A DNA stretch of 54,466 nucleotides from an uncultured Spirochaetales bacterium (GTDB lineage: Bacteria; Spirochaetota; Spirochaetia; Sphaerochaetales; Sphaerochaetaceae), in the NCBI GenBank assembly GCA_949295505.1, contig CASFLH010000007.1, forward strand, positions 1 to 54,466. The letters run 5' to 3'. The notes under the pieces were generated by a model. It worked only from the letters and a program-made list of their open reading frames with translations, was not told where the DNA came from and did not search any database. Position 1 is the first letter of the stretch. Each line of letters begins with the position of its first letter. The position numbers were made by a program, and so were the translations under genes. Positions 41,107 through 49,403 of this stretch are shown here, piece after piece.

Positions 41107-42183
41107 GAGACCATATTCTGTCCTGAGATCAGCATATCCTTTTTTTATGACATCATAGATGAGCCTTAGCCTTTTCTCATGATGGATGAATGCGCTTTTC
41201 ATGGCATTGAGTGTTATCTTCTCCATGTCATGTATATCGAGACCGTATTCCCTTGCGGCTATCGTGAATTCCCTAGTCAGGCTTGTTCCGCTCATGAGGC
41301 GGTTGTCCGTGGAGAGGAAGACCCTGAAGTGGTTGCGCAGGAACAGGGGAAATGGATGCTCGGAATAGCTTGCCACCGCACCTGTTCCGATATTGCTTGT
41401 CAGGCACATTTCCAGTGGGATGCGCTTATCCAGCACGAAATGCGCGAGGCTTCCCATCCTAAGAATCCTGCCGTTCTCGATGAGCATGTCATCGGTGAGC
41501 CTTGTCCCGTGCCCGATTCTATGCGCTCCGCAGATCTGTATTGCCTGCCATATTGATTCAAGGCCAAAGGCCTCTCCCGCATGTATCGTTATATTGAAGT
41601 TCTGTGCCCTTATGAATTCGAAGGCTTTTATGTGCTTCTTCGCGGGGTTTCCAGCTTCGTCACCAGCCAGATCGAAACCGACAACGCCTCGCTCCGCAAA
41701 TGCGACTGCCAGCTCTGCCGTGCGAAGTGAGATCTCCGGACTCTGGTCCCTCATCGCAGAAAGGATAAGGCCGAATTCCACGCCAGTCTTTTTCCTCCCT
41801 TCCTGCATTCCTTCCAGGACTGCTGTGACAACCTCTTCCATGGAAAGGCCTTCTCGTGTATGGAGAATGGGCGCAAAGCGTATTTCCGCATAGACAACAC
41901 CGTCTGCTGCGAGATCCTCGATCTCCTCCCTTGCAATACGCTGCAGGCTTTCCCTGTCCTGCATCAATGCGGTCGTTACCTCAAAAGATCTGAGGTACAG
42001 GCTGAGGGACTTCTCTTCAGAGCCTCTGGAGAACCATTGTCCAAGCTCCCGTGGTGAGGATGAAGGAAGAGGATAGCCTTTCCCTTCTGCAAGTTCTATG
42101 ATTGTCTCCGGCCTTACTGAACCGTCGAGATGCTCGTGCAGTTCAACCTTAGGTGCCTTCCTGATGATTTCCTCGTTTAGCAT
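41101..42183 (-). CDS. add: Adenosine deaminase
   Basis: Zinc hydrolase converting (deoxy)adenosine to (deoxy)inosine, 360 residues, cytoplasmic. Metal and active-site motifs: KVELHEHLDGSVRPET (HxH), TIHAGEAFG (His and catalytic Glu), RIGHGTRL, LTSNIGTGAV and FLSTDNRLMSGTSL (Asp pair). The open frame extends 12 codons upstream, but the ATG at 42183 begins the family sequence. It lies 6 bases after TACAAT, with TTGCAT 18 bases further up and no ribosome-binding site. It complements the purine nucleoside importer and phosphorylase at 12023-17702. Confidence 0.94.
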   Translation of the reverse strand: MLNEEIIRKAPKVELHEHLDGSVRPETIIELAEGKGYPLPSSSPRELGQWFSRGSEEKSLSLYLRSFEVTTALMQDRESLQRIAREEIEDLAADGVVYAEIRFAPILHTREGLSMEEVVTAVLEGMQEGRKKTGVEFGLILSAMRDQSPEISLRTAELAVAFAERGVVGFDLAGDEAGNPAKKHIKAFEFIRAQNFNITIHAGEAFGLESIWQAIQICGAHRIGHGTRLTDDMLIENGRILRMGSLAHFVLDKRIPLEMCLTSNIGTGAVASYSEHPFPLFLRNHFRVFLSTDNRLMSGTSLTREFTIAAREYGLDIHDMEKITLNAMKSAFIHHEKRLRLIYDVIKKGYADLRTEYGLS

Positions 42184-42189
42184 ACTGAG

Positions 42190-42219
42190 ATTGTACACCG
42201 CTGCATGCAGTGAATGCAA
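42190..42219 (-). promoter_or_regulatory. Leaderless promoter of the adenosine deaminase gene
   Basis: Minus strand: TTGCAT (42214-42219), 18 bases, TACAAT (42190-42195), 6 bases, ATG at 42183. Confidence 0.55.
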
Positions 42220-42374
42220 AGAAAACGGATATGATTGCGTATATTTTCAGAAAGATATGCCTAATTTTTTGAAAGTTATTAAGTTATATTTGTCAAAACA
42301 TGGGATTTCCTCTTTACAATATGTCTTTTTAACGACATTATCCTAATTACCATTGCTTGGAGGATTATCGAAAA

Positions 42375-42887
42375 ATGGCAAAAACATCTGAAACCATCAA
42401 CAAGAAGCTTCTCGCTGCAGCTATCAGCGCAACGAAGGCAAGGGATATCAAGGATCTTCTCGACAAGGGAGCTGATATCAACACACATAATGAGTGGGGC
42501 CTCACTCCTGTAATGCTCGCAGCGCAGTATAATCATTCAGTTGCTGTTCTCAAGGCTCTTATCGAGGCCGGCGCTGATATCCATGAGGCTGAGCCGAAGT
42601 ACAGGTCAAACGCACTTCATCTTGCAGCAAACAGCTCCAAGAACCCCAAGATCATCGAGGCTCTCCTTGAAGCTGGCGCCAACATTGATGCCAGGAACTA
42701 TCTTGGTGAGACTGCTCTTATCATGGCTGTCAACAGCAATGATGAGACAAAGATCACGACACAGCTTATCAAGTCCGGTGCTGATATCAATGCCCGCGAT
42801 TACCAGGGACATTCTGTTCTTGATTACGCAAAGAACGCAAAGAAGACCTACATTGTCAACCTTCTCAAGGACAAGGGAGCTGTGTGA
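42375..42887 (+). CDS. Ankyrin-repeat protein
   Basis: A 170-residue soluble protein made almost entirely of ankyrin repeats: a half repeat (ARDIKDLLDKGADINTH) and four further repeats. These begin at NEWGLTPVMLAAQYNH, YRSNALHLAANSSKN, NYLGETALIMAVNSND and DYQGHSVLDYAKNA. No signal peptide, membrane segment or attached enzymatic domain. GGAGG lies 11 bases before the ATG at 42375. An AT-rich promoter region lies upstream (TTGTCA and TACAAT 19 bases apart, near 42291-42321). Such proteins bind other proteins; the partner is unknown. Confidence 0.85.
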   Translation: MAKTSETINKKLLAAAISATKARDIKDLLDKGADINTHNEWGLTPVMLAAQYNHSVAVLKALIEAGADIHEAEPKYRSNALHLAANSSKNPKIIEALLEAGANIDARNYLGETALIMAVNSNDETKITTQLIKSGADINARDYQGHSVLDYAKNAKKTYIVNLLKDKGAV

Positions 42888-42910
42888 GGCTTTCTTCCTG
42901 AAGAAAAGAA

Positions 42911-42944
42911 GCTGCCGGGGAATCTCCTCCGGCAGTTTTGTTTT
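42911..42944 (+). terminator. Terminator after the ankyrin gene, probably bidirectional
   Basis: CTGCCGG (42912-42918) and CCGGCAG (42929-42935) form the stem, with an inner GGA/TCC pairing, followed by TTTTGTTTT. On the minus strand the stem is followed by a T-rich tract and could end the convergent mutase gene. Confidence 0.8.
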
Positions 42945-44728
42945 CAGCTGTTGACTGTCCTTTCATCGGCACGTCTGACCATTTCATGCTGCCATTGCAG
43001 AAGCTCGTCATGCAGTTTTTTATCATTTCCCCTTATATCGACCATAGTGCGTATAACCGGTTCTGTTCTGGATTTTGAGAGCCAGAGATAGCCTGCGGCA
43101 CGGCCTTCCTTGTCATAGAACTGCACTTTCAGCCCTCCTGTGGAATCCGGACGTCTGTGCGCTGTACCGATGCCGATTTCCTCCTCAGAACCCTCATACT
43201 GCCTGACTTCCCAGCGTGAGAACTGCTTCGGCATTCTCCCGTTGCCTTCATACTGCAGGATATCCTCATATTCTGCTTTCAGCTTGTTGTAATCACTGCT
43301 TTGTATGTGCATGACAGCATCTGAAGAGAATGCGGAAGTCGTGATGTATTTAGGAAGCGCTGTTATGACAGAGCAGAGGGATGGTGCCTGATCTGCCTTC
43401 TTCCCGAGCCTTCCCATCACGAATTGATACAGGCCTTCCACGGACCACAGTTTTGCGAATGTCGTCAGGGAATTCATCGGGTCCCTTACCTTTGCCGGAT
43501 ATGTGATATTACCGCCATTGCTTCCTTCCCCGCAGACACGGCATGTCCAGCCTTCTTCCCTGAGCTTTTCCGAAAGAGTGACGACATTCGCTTCCCCGAT
43601 GTCTGAGCGGAATACGGTGGCGCCGGTTTTCTCCGCGATATCATCAAGCAGAAGGGACGTAGGGCCATTCACGGCGATTGCGATCTTCTTCCTTCCTTTC
43701 ATTGCATCATATGAGAGCTCGATGAGCGCTACCAAGGCAAATACTGTCTGTGCACTCAGAATGTGTGCCTTGCCTCGCTTGTCCGTGTAAACAAAGTTGC
43801 CCCTGTCGCCATCGTTGTCAGGCATGTAGCCCAGTATGAATGCCTCGTTTTCTCTATGGCGTTCCTCGAGTGTTTTCCTCACATGTTCAAGATTCTCTCC
43901 CTCTGGAACGATTGCATGGGCTATCTGCCCGGGTTCAGCGTTGATCGCCCAGATTGCTGCGTCATGGGAGCGCAGGAACTGTTTGTCGATTGAAGCTGAG
44001 CGCGCAGAACCGTTGAAATCTATCGCGATTCCGAAGGGTAGGGAGAATGGCTCTGAGGCTTTTGCAGTTCTCATCACGAAAGCACGGTAGGTCTCAAGTG
44101 CGCATCTCTTTGCAGTGTTGTGCCTCCTGAGAACATCCTCCAGCTTTTCCTGGTCGGCTTCAGCAATGAGCTTCCTTAGGTCTGCGGCAGCTCCCTCTCT
44201 GCAGATTATCTCCTTGAGCCGGGGGATCACCTTTTCTATTTCCTCTTTGCAGAGAACGCCTCCTTTGGTGCCGAATTTGTATCCATTGTGTCCGATTGGA
44301 TTATGAGATGCGGAAATATAGAAGAACCCATCATATCTGTGGGAGGCTGCCATTATCTCAGGTGCGGAAGAGATGAATATATCATCGATTACTGCCCCTT
44401 CTGCAATAAACGCCCTGCGTACCGCTGCGGAAAGAAGCCTGCCAGTTGGCCGCGCGTCACAGCCAAGTATGATACGTGGATGCTCGAGCGCGAGATAATC
44501 GCTGAAGGATACGGCAGCGGCGGCAGCTATCAGAAGCATGTCCTCGCTGACATCTTCCCTGCTGTCTTCCTCGTCTCCTGACAAAGTCATTATAGCTCTC
44601 CATCCTGATGCAGAGAGAATGCATCGGGAAAGAGTGTTCCTGAGGCTTTCATCTGTTGCTGTTCCATTCACAAGCAATGCTGTGCTGTCTTCAATCAGAA
44701 GTCCCGTATTCCTATCGTAGTATTTCAT
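42944..44728 (-). CDS. Phosphoglucomutase/phosphomannomutase family protein
   Basis: Alpha-D-phosphohexomutase of 594 residues, interconverting sugar 1- and 6-phosphates in the cytoplasm. The phosphoserine loop is FYISASHNPIGHNGYKFG (about residue 140), the metal loop is MPDNDGDRGNFVY (about residue 305), and the C-terminal phosphate-binding site is SKSRTEPVIRTMVD. The sugar-specificity loop reads CGEGSNGGN instead of the common GEESGH. Together with its longer size this marks a divergent subfamily, so glucose versus mannose or another sugar cannot be decided. The ATG at 44728 has AGAGG 8 bases ahead. A TATAAT box on the minus strand (44749-44754) precedes it. Confidence 0.88.
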   Translation of the reverse strand: MKYYDRNTGLLIEDSTALLVNGTATDESLRNTLSRCILSASGWRAIMTLSGDEEDSREDVSEDMLLIAAAAAVSFSDYLALEHPRIILGCDARPTGRLLSAAVRRAFIAEGAVIDDIFISSAPEIMAASHRYDGFFYISASHNPIGHNGYKFGTKGGVLCKEEIEKVIPRLKEIICREGAAADLRKLIAEADQEKLEDVLRRHNTAKRCALETYRAFVMRTAKASEPFSLPFGIAIDFNGSARSASIDKQFLRSHDAAIWAINAEPGQIAHAIVPEGENLEHVRKTLEERHRENEAFILGYMPDNDGDRGNFVYTDKRGKAHILSAQTVFALVALIELSYDAMKGRKKIAIAVNGPTSLLLDDIAEKTGATVFRSDIGEANVVTLSEKLREEGWTCRVCGEGSNGGNITYPAKVRDPMNSLTTFAKLWSVEGLYQFVMGRLGKKADQAPSLCSVITALPKYITTSAFSSDAVMHIQSSDYNKLKAEYEDILQYEGNGRMPKQFSRWEVRQYEGSEEEIGIGTAHRRPDSTGGLKVQFYDKEGRAAGYLWLSKSRTEPVIRTMVDIRGNDKKLHDELLQWQHEMVRRADERTVNS

Positions 44729-44748
44729 TTGCCACACCTCTGGTTCTG

Positions 44749-44754
44749 ATTATA
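44749..44754 (-). promoter_or_regulatory. -10 box for the phosphohexomutase gene
   Basis: Perfect TATAAT on the minus strand 20 bases before the start codon. The -35 is unclear. Confidence 0.45.
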
Positions 44755-44802
44755 TTCCGTTGTCTGCAGGATTGTGTGAAAAAGAAATACTTCTGGCTGA
44801 GG

Positions 44803-44834
44803 CGAAAAGAAAACCGGGTGGAATCACCACCCGG
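44803..44834 (-). terminator. Rho-independent terminator of proS
   Basis: On the minus strand CCGGGTGG and CCACCCGG (44827-44834 with 44814-44821) pair around a 5-base loop and are followed by TTTTCTTTTC. Confidence 0.85.
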
Positions 44835-44859
44835 CCATCTTCTGGGAAGTCTTCGCAGA

Positions 44860-46620
44860 TTACTCCTCGAGATCCTTCTCGACGATATTCGCATCGATTT
44901 CTGCCATTTCCCTGGCAATCTCTGCTTTGATTTCCTCTGCAAGATCGGAGATGAGATAGCTTGTCTCCTCGCCGGTGCTTCTAAGCTTCACTTCGACTTT
45001 GCCTTCCTTGAGGCTGCGGTTTCCTAATGTGATCCTGATAGGAATTCCGATAAGGTCAGCATCTGCGAATTTGACGCCTGCTGTCTCCTTCCTGTCATCA
45101 TACAGGACTTCGATGCCGTTTTCCGTGAGATCATTGTAGATTGACTCTGCAATAGCGGTGTCCTTTACAAGTGATACAAGGTGCACCTGATATGGTGCGA
45201 CTGAAATCGGGAGCCTGAGCCCGCCTTCATCATTGTATTCCTCCGCAAGACACGCAAGAAGTCGTCCGACACCGATGCCATAGGATCCCATGACAACAGG
45301 AATCTGCTTGCCTTCCTCATCCTGATACGTTGCATTCATGGACTCGGAGTATCTTGTTCCAAGCTGGAAGATGTTGCCGATCTCAACGCCCTTTGAGGCT
45401 TTGAGAGGCTTGCCGCAGTGCGGGCAGAGAGCGCCTTCCCTGGCACTTGCGATATCTGCGACGAGCCCTGTGTAGTCCCTGCCGAAATTCGTGTTGAGAA
45501 GGTGGTAGCCTTCCTCGTTCGCTCCAGCCACAAGATTGTTTGACTCCGCAACTGTGTCATCAACGACTGTGATTATCTCTCCGGTTGCGCCAATCGGAGA
45601 AGCGAAGCCTGGAACCATTCCATGAGCTTCGATCTCTTCCGGACGTGCAGGGCGGAGGGCATTAGCCTTTACAGCATTCGAAAGCTTTGATTCCTCTACC
45701 TCAAGGTCTCCACGCACGAGCGCGACAATGAGCTTATCCTCCTCTTCGCCGTTCTTGTCATTGATGAATGATCCCACCATGAAAACGCACTTTGCTGTTT
45801 TCCTTGCCTCTATGCCAAGGAATTCCGCAAGCGCCTCGATTGTCTTTGCCTCCGGTGTGGATACTTTCTCGATTGCCTTCGGTTCTTCCTTGAAGTACTC
45901 CTTCTTCATCCTTGCGACCTGCCTGTTGGCTGTGTAGCCGCATTCCGGGCAGAGGATGATCGTGTCCTCTCCGATAGGTGAAAGGTACATATATTCATGT
46001 GATACCTTTCCTCCCATCATGCCGGTGTCTGCCGCGACGGCAACACAGGGCAGGGCACAGCGTGAATAGATTCTGAAATATGCTTTGTAATGGGCTGCAT
46101 ATTGTTTCTGAAGCCCTTCGTAATCCTTGTCGAAAGTATAGGAATCAAGCATCGTGAATTCCCTGACGCGGATCAGTCCTGCCCTAGGCCTCGGGTCATC
46201 CCTCCATTTCGTCTGGATGTGGTAGACAAGAAGAGGAAGTCTCTTATATGAATCTATAAGGTTCCTTGCCAGATCCGTGACAGCTTCCTCATGCGTCATT
46301 GCCAGGACCATGTCACGGTTGTTGCGATCCTTGAAGCGCCCCATTTCCTTGTCAATTGAATAGAACCTTCCGGTTTCCTTCCAGATATCCGCTGGGTTTA
46401 CAACAGGCATCATAAGCTCTTCAGCTCCGATCCTGTCCATTTCTTCCCTGATTATCGTCTCAATCTTCTGCGTGGCCCTGAATCCAAGGGGGAGAAGCGA
46501 GAAGATGCCTGCTCCCATCTGTCTGATATAGCCAGCTCTCAAAAGGTATTCGTATCCCTTGGTGTCTGCTCCGCTAGGGGCTTCCCTGAGCGTTTTTGAA
46601 AACATCCTGGACATTCTCAT
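44860..46620 (-). CDS. proS: Prolyl-tRNA synthetase ProS (bacterial type with editing insertion)
   Basis: Charges tRNA-Pro with proline, 586 residues. Class II core: RAGYIRQMGAGIFSLLPLG, MVLAMTHEEAVTDLAR (motif 2 region), YHIQTKWRDDPRPRAGLIRV and VVMGSYGIGVGRLLACLAEE (motif 3). Between motifs 2 and 3 (residues ~225-390) lies the YbaK-like editing domain typical of the bacterial form. The C-terminal anticodon-binding domain includes YQVHLVSLVKD and VLYDDRKETAGVKFADADLIG. Ends in an acidic tail. AGGAG precedes the ATG. Housekeeping gene with its own promoter and terminator. Confidence 0.97.
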   Translation of the reverse strand: MRMSRMFSKTLREAPSGADTKGYEYLLRAGYIRQMGAGIFSLLPLGFRATQKIETIIREEMDRIGAEELMMPVVNPADIWKETGRFYSIDKEMGRFKDRNNRDMVLAMTHEEAVTDLARNLIDSYKRLPLLVYHIQTKWRDDPRPRAGLIRVREFTMLDSYTFDKDYEGLQKQYAAHYKAYFRIYSRCALPCVAVAADTGMMGGKVSHEYMYLSPIGEDTIILCPECGYTANRQVARMKKEYFKEEPKAIEKVSTPEAKTIEALAEFLGIEARKTAKCVFMVGSFINDKNGEEEDKLIVALVRGDLEVEESKLSNAVKANALRPARPEEIEAHGMVPGFASPIGATGEIITVVDDTVAESNNLVAGANEEGYHLLNTNFGRDYTGLVADIASAREGALCPHCGKPLKASKGVEIGNIFQLGTRYSESMNATYQDEEGKQIPVVMGSYGIGVGRLLACLAEEYNDEGGLRLPISVAPYQVHLVSLVKDTAIAESIYNDLTENGIEVLYDDRKETAGVKFADADLIGIPIRITLGNRSLKEGKVEVKLRSTGEETSYLISDLAEEIKAEIAREMAEIDANIVEKDLEE

Positions 46621-46645
46621 GGTGGTTATCTCCTAAACAGCTCGG

Positions 46646-46674
46646 ATTATATGGTTAAGAGCGGAATGCGGCAA
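46646..46674 (-). promoter_or_regulatory. Sigma70 promoter of proS
   Basis: Minus strand: TTGCCG (46669-46674), 17 bases, TATAAT (46646-46651), with the start site about 20 bases before the proS ATG. Confidence 0.7.
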
Positions 46675-46734
46675 TACATGGAGATGTGCGCGAGGCGTTG
46701 ATGTGAATTCCTCAGTTGTCTTGAACGGAATGGC

Positions 46735-47008
46735 GTTGTTTTTAAATTGTTTAGTAACATTTCTTTTGAATCTGCAACAGATGGTAATCTAATCATAATC
46801 ATAATAATTTATGTTATTTTATCTTTATTAGGTTATTTATGTTTGGTATTATATTATAATCGTTTATCCGATGATATTAATGTGGAATCTCTTTGGCGGT
46901 GAGAGGCTCTTGTTTAAAAGAGTTTTATTAAAATTTATCTAAAGATTTTAGTTGACAAGTTAAAATTCAGAGTTAATCTTTAATTGAAATTTAGCGGAGA
47001 GCATTGCG
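46735..47008 (+). promoter_or_regulatory. AT-rich control region upstream of the rbsK operon
   Basis: This stretch is much richer in A/T than the rest of the window. TTGACA (46952-46957) with TAATCT 16 bases later (46974-46979) is the best promoter. It is abutted upstream by the palindrome CTAAA-GAT-TTTAG (46939-46951), a plausible repressor site. A small hairpin CTCTT/AAGAG followed by TTTT lies at 46907-46926. No open frame of note. Confidence 0.5.
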
Positions 47009-47941
47009 ATGAAGAAGATTCTGGTTATAGGCAGTTCCAATGTTGATATATCGATCCGGACAGAGTCCATCCCCAAAGCAGGTGAAACCGTCATGGGGCG
47101 TTCCGTTTCCATCAATGCTGGAGGAAAAGGGGCGAATCAGGCGGTTGCATGCAGCAGGCTTGGGGGCGATGCAGCTTTCCTCACTGTCCTTGGAAGCGAC
47201 AGGGGCAAGGAGCTTGCTCGCATGTTCTCAGATGCTGGGCTTGATTGCAGCGGTGTCAGTATTCTTGATGACAGGCAGACAGGCACTGCATATATAACGG
47301 TTGATGACAATGGCCGCAATTCGATTGTCGTGATTCCTGGTACGAATTATGACTGTACGCCTGAGTATCTTGCGTCGCAGGATCATCTTCTTCAGGCTTC
47401 GGACATCATCGTTCTTCAGCTTGAGATTCCGGAAGAGACCGTGAACTATGCGATACGGCGCGGTGTGGAACTGGGAAAGACAATCATCCTCAACCCAGCT
47501 CCAGCCCCGGATTCAATCAATCCAGAATGGTTCCCTCTGATAGATTATCTCACGCCTAATGAGACAGAGCTCGAGAAAATCTCCGGCATGCCTGTGTCCT
47601 CTGTGGAGGAGGCAGAAGCGGCAGCCATGGCGCTTATCAGGAAAGGAGTTCGCAATGTTGTGGCGACACTTGGCGGCAATGGTGCTCTTCTTGTCAGCAG
47701 GGACGGCGCTGAACAGTTCATTCCGCCAGATATAAAGGTTGTGGACACAACGGCTGCAGGCGACACGTTCAACGGGGCTGTTGCGGTCTATCTCTCAGAA
47801 GGGCGGAGCATACAGGACGCTATTGTTTTCGCCAATGCTGCTGCCACGCTTTCCGTTTCACGCAAGGGTGCGCAGGAATCAATCCCCTCGCGGAAAGAGA
47901 CGGATGCATTCATGGAAAAACTTTCAAAGGAGCTGGTATGA
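47009..47941 (+). CDS. rbsK: Ribokinase (PfkB family)
   Basis: Phosphorylates D-ribose (or a related sugar) at the 5 position with ATP, 310 residues, cytoplasmic. The N-terminus KILVIGSSNVDISIRTESIP and the glycine motif NAGGKGANQAVACSRLGG match RbsK closely. The C-terminal PfkB signature is VDTTAAGDTFNGAVA with the catalytic Asp. NPAPAP and DYLTPNETE, further ribokinase hallmarks, are present. GGAGAG precedes the ATG. First gene of an eight-gene operon running off the window, overlapped 4 bp by rbsD. Confidence 0.92.
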   Translation: MKKILVIGSSNVDISIRTESIPKAGETVMGRSVSINAGGKGANQAVACSRLGGDAAFLTVLGSDRGKELARMFSDAGLDCSGVSILDDRQTGTAYITVDDNGRNSIVVIPGTNYDCTPEYLASQDHLLQASDIIVLQLEIPEETVNYAIRRGVELGKTIILNPAPAPDSINPEWFPLIDYLTPNETELEKISGMPVSSVEEAEAAAMALIRKGVRNVVATLGGNGALLVSRDGAEQFIPPDIKVVDTTAAGDTFNGAVAVYLSEGRSIQDAIVFANAAATLSVSRKGAQESIPSRKETDAFMEKLSKELV

Positions 47942-48333
47942 AGAAGACAGGTATTCTCAACAGCAGGCTGGAATATGGTATCGCAAGGCTGGGGCACACT
48001 CAGCGCGTCGTTATCTGCGATGCGGGCATGCCTCTTCCCTTTGATGCTGATGTGATAGATCTCGCGCTTGTACCCGGGGTCCCTTCATTCTCACAGGTTC
48101 TTGAGGCTGTTGCTTCCGAACTCCAGGTGGAAAGCTATTTCATCGCCTCGGAGACAGAAGATGTGAATCCGGTGATCAGAAAAGAGATAGACCGGCTTCT
48201 TCCTGGCCTGCCTTGCCAGGTTGTTGATCATGAAGAGCTCAAGAAGATAACCATGCAGTCACAGCTTTTCATCAGGACAGGTGAATGCACGTCATATGCG
48301 AATGTGATTCTTGTCTGTGGTGTGACGTTCTGA
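47938..48333 (+). CDS. rbsD: D-ribose pyranase RbsD
   Basis: Converts beta-pyranose to beta-furanose ribose so that RbsK can use it, 131 residues. Family sequence throughout: GILNSRLEYGIARLGHTQRVVICDAG with the catalytic His, LALVPGVPSFSQVLEAV, RTGECTSYANVILVCGVTF with the conserved C-terminal Tyr-Ala-Asn. Overlaps rbsK by 4 bp (ATGA). The rbsK-rbsD pair shows that free ribose, or a ribose released from a larger molecule, is made or imported by this operon. Confidence 0.93.
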   Translation: MKKTGILNSRLEYGIARLGHTQRVVICDAGMPLPFDADVIDLALVPGVPSFSQVLEAVASELQVESYFIASETEDVNPVIRKEIDRLLPGLPCQVVDHEELKKITMQSQLFIRTGECTSYANVILVCGVTF

Positions 48334-48365
48334 AAACCAATAGAGAGAAAAGAGGAGGATAGATT

Positions 48366-49388
48366 ATGGAGAAGACCATGCTTGCGGGCGTTTTCGAAAG
48401 GGCAGGAAGCTTTGTTCTCAAAGAATGCCCCGTTCCGGAACTTGTGAATGATGATGACATCATTGTACATGTGGATGCCGTAAGTATCTGCGGAACTGAT
48501 GTGCATATTACAGCTGTTCCTCCACGCTACGAGGCGACAGAAGGGACAATTCTCGGTCATGAGATATGCGGAACTGTCGTAGAGAAGGGTAGCCGTGTCT
48601 CCCATCTGGAGATCGGGGACAGGATTGTAGTCAATCCAAACAACTATTGCGGGAACTGCGCATACTGCAGGAAGAATCTGCCGAATGAATGCGAGCATAT
48701 TGAAGCGCTTGGGATAGATTATGATGGCGGATTCGCTGCATACACAAGGATCAATTCAAAGGTCGCGTATAGGATATCGAAGGATGTCGATGTCTGTGTC
48801 GCTTCCTGTGCAGAGCCGCTTGCTTGCGCGATCAACGGCCTGAACAAGGTGAAGGTTTCCCCTTCTGACTCTGCGGTGATCATCGGTTCCGGCCCCATTG
48901 GCCTGATGATAGCAATGCTCCTGAAGGCCGCAGGCGTAACGCGCCTGTATATTCTGGAGACCGCTGAGTATCGTAATCAGTTTGCCAGGAACCTGAACCT
49001 CGGAACCGTCCTCAATCCTCTTAAGGATGATGTCCACGCGAAAGTATATGCAGATACAGAGATCGGTGCGGATCTTGTTTTCGACGTCACTGGGTCGCAG
49101 GTTGTCTCTTCAATCGATCTGGTACGGAAGGGAGGCTCCGTCGTTCTCTTCGGCGTGAATAAAATGGCTTCCTCCGAGATAAAGCAGAGCGAGATAACGA
49201 CAAAAGAACTCAAGGTTTATGGAACATGGCTTGCGAATGCGACATTCCCCACGGCTGTAAAGGTCATTGAGGATGGCTGCATCGACATCAAGGCGCTTAT
49301 CACTGACGTGATCCCGCTCGAGGATGTGAAAGCCGGTATCGAGAAGCTGGCAAAGGGCCAGGCCGTCAAGGTCATCGTGCGCCCGTGA
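48366..49388 (+). CDS. Zinc-dependent medium-chain alcohol/polyol dehydrogenase
   Basis: A 340-residue NAD(P)-dependent dehydrogenase of the sorbitol/threonine dehydrogenase type. The catalytic zinc ligands are Cys in VSICGTDVH, His-Glu in LGHEICGTV, and Glu in CAEPLACAINGL. The structural zinc site is the four-Cys cluster YCGNCAYCRKNLPNEC. The NAD site is VIIGSGPIGLMIAMLL. Substrate unknown; the operon suggests a polyol or sugar hydroxyl. GAGGAGGA precedes the ATG, 32 bp after rbsD. Confidence 0.9.
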   Translation: MEKTMLAGVFERAGSFVLKECPVPELVNDDDIIVHVDAVSICGTDVHITAVPPRYEATEGTILGHEICGTVVEKGSRVSHLEIGDRIVVNPNNYCGNCAYCRKNLPNECEHIEALGIDYDGGFAAYTRINSKVAYRISKDVDVCVASCAEPLACAINGLNKVKVSPSDSAVIIGSGPIGLMIAMLLKAAGVTRLYILETAEYRNQFARNLNLGTVLNPLKDDVHAKVYADTEIGADLVFDVTGSQVVSSIDLVRKGGSVVLFGVNKMASSEIKQSEITTKELKVYGTWLANATFPTAVKVIEDGCIDIKALITDVIPLEDVKAGIEKLAKGQAVKVIVRP

Positions 49389-49403
49389 GACAGGAGGAAG
49401 AAT

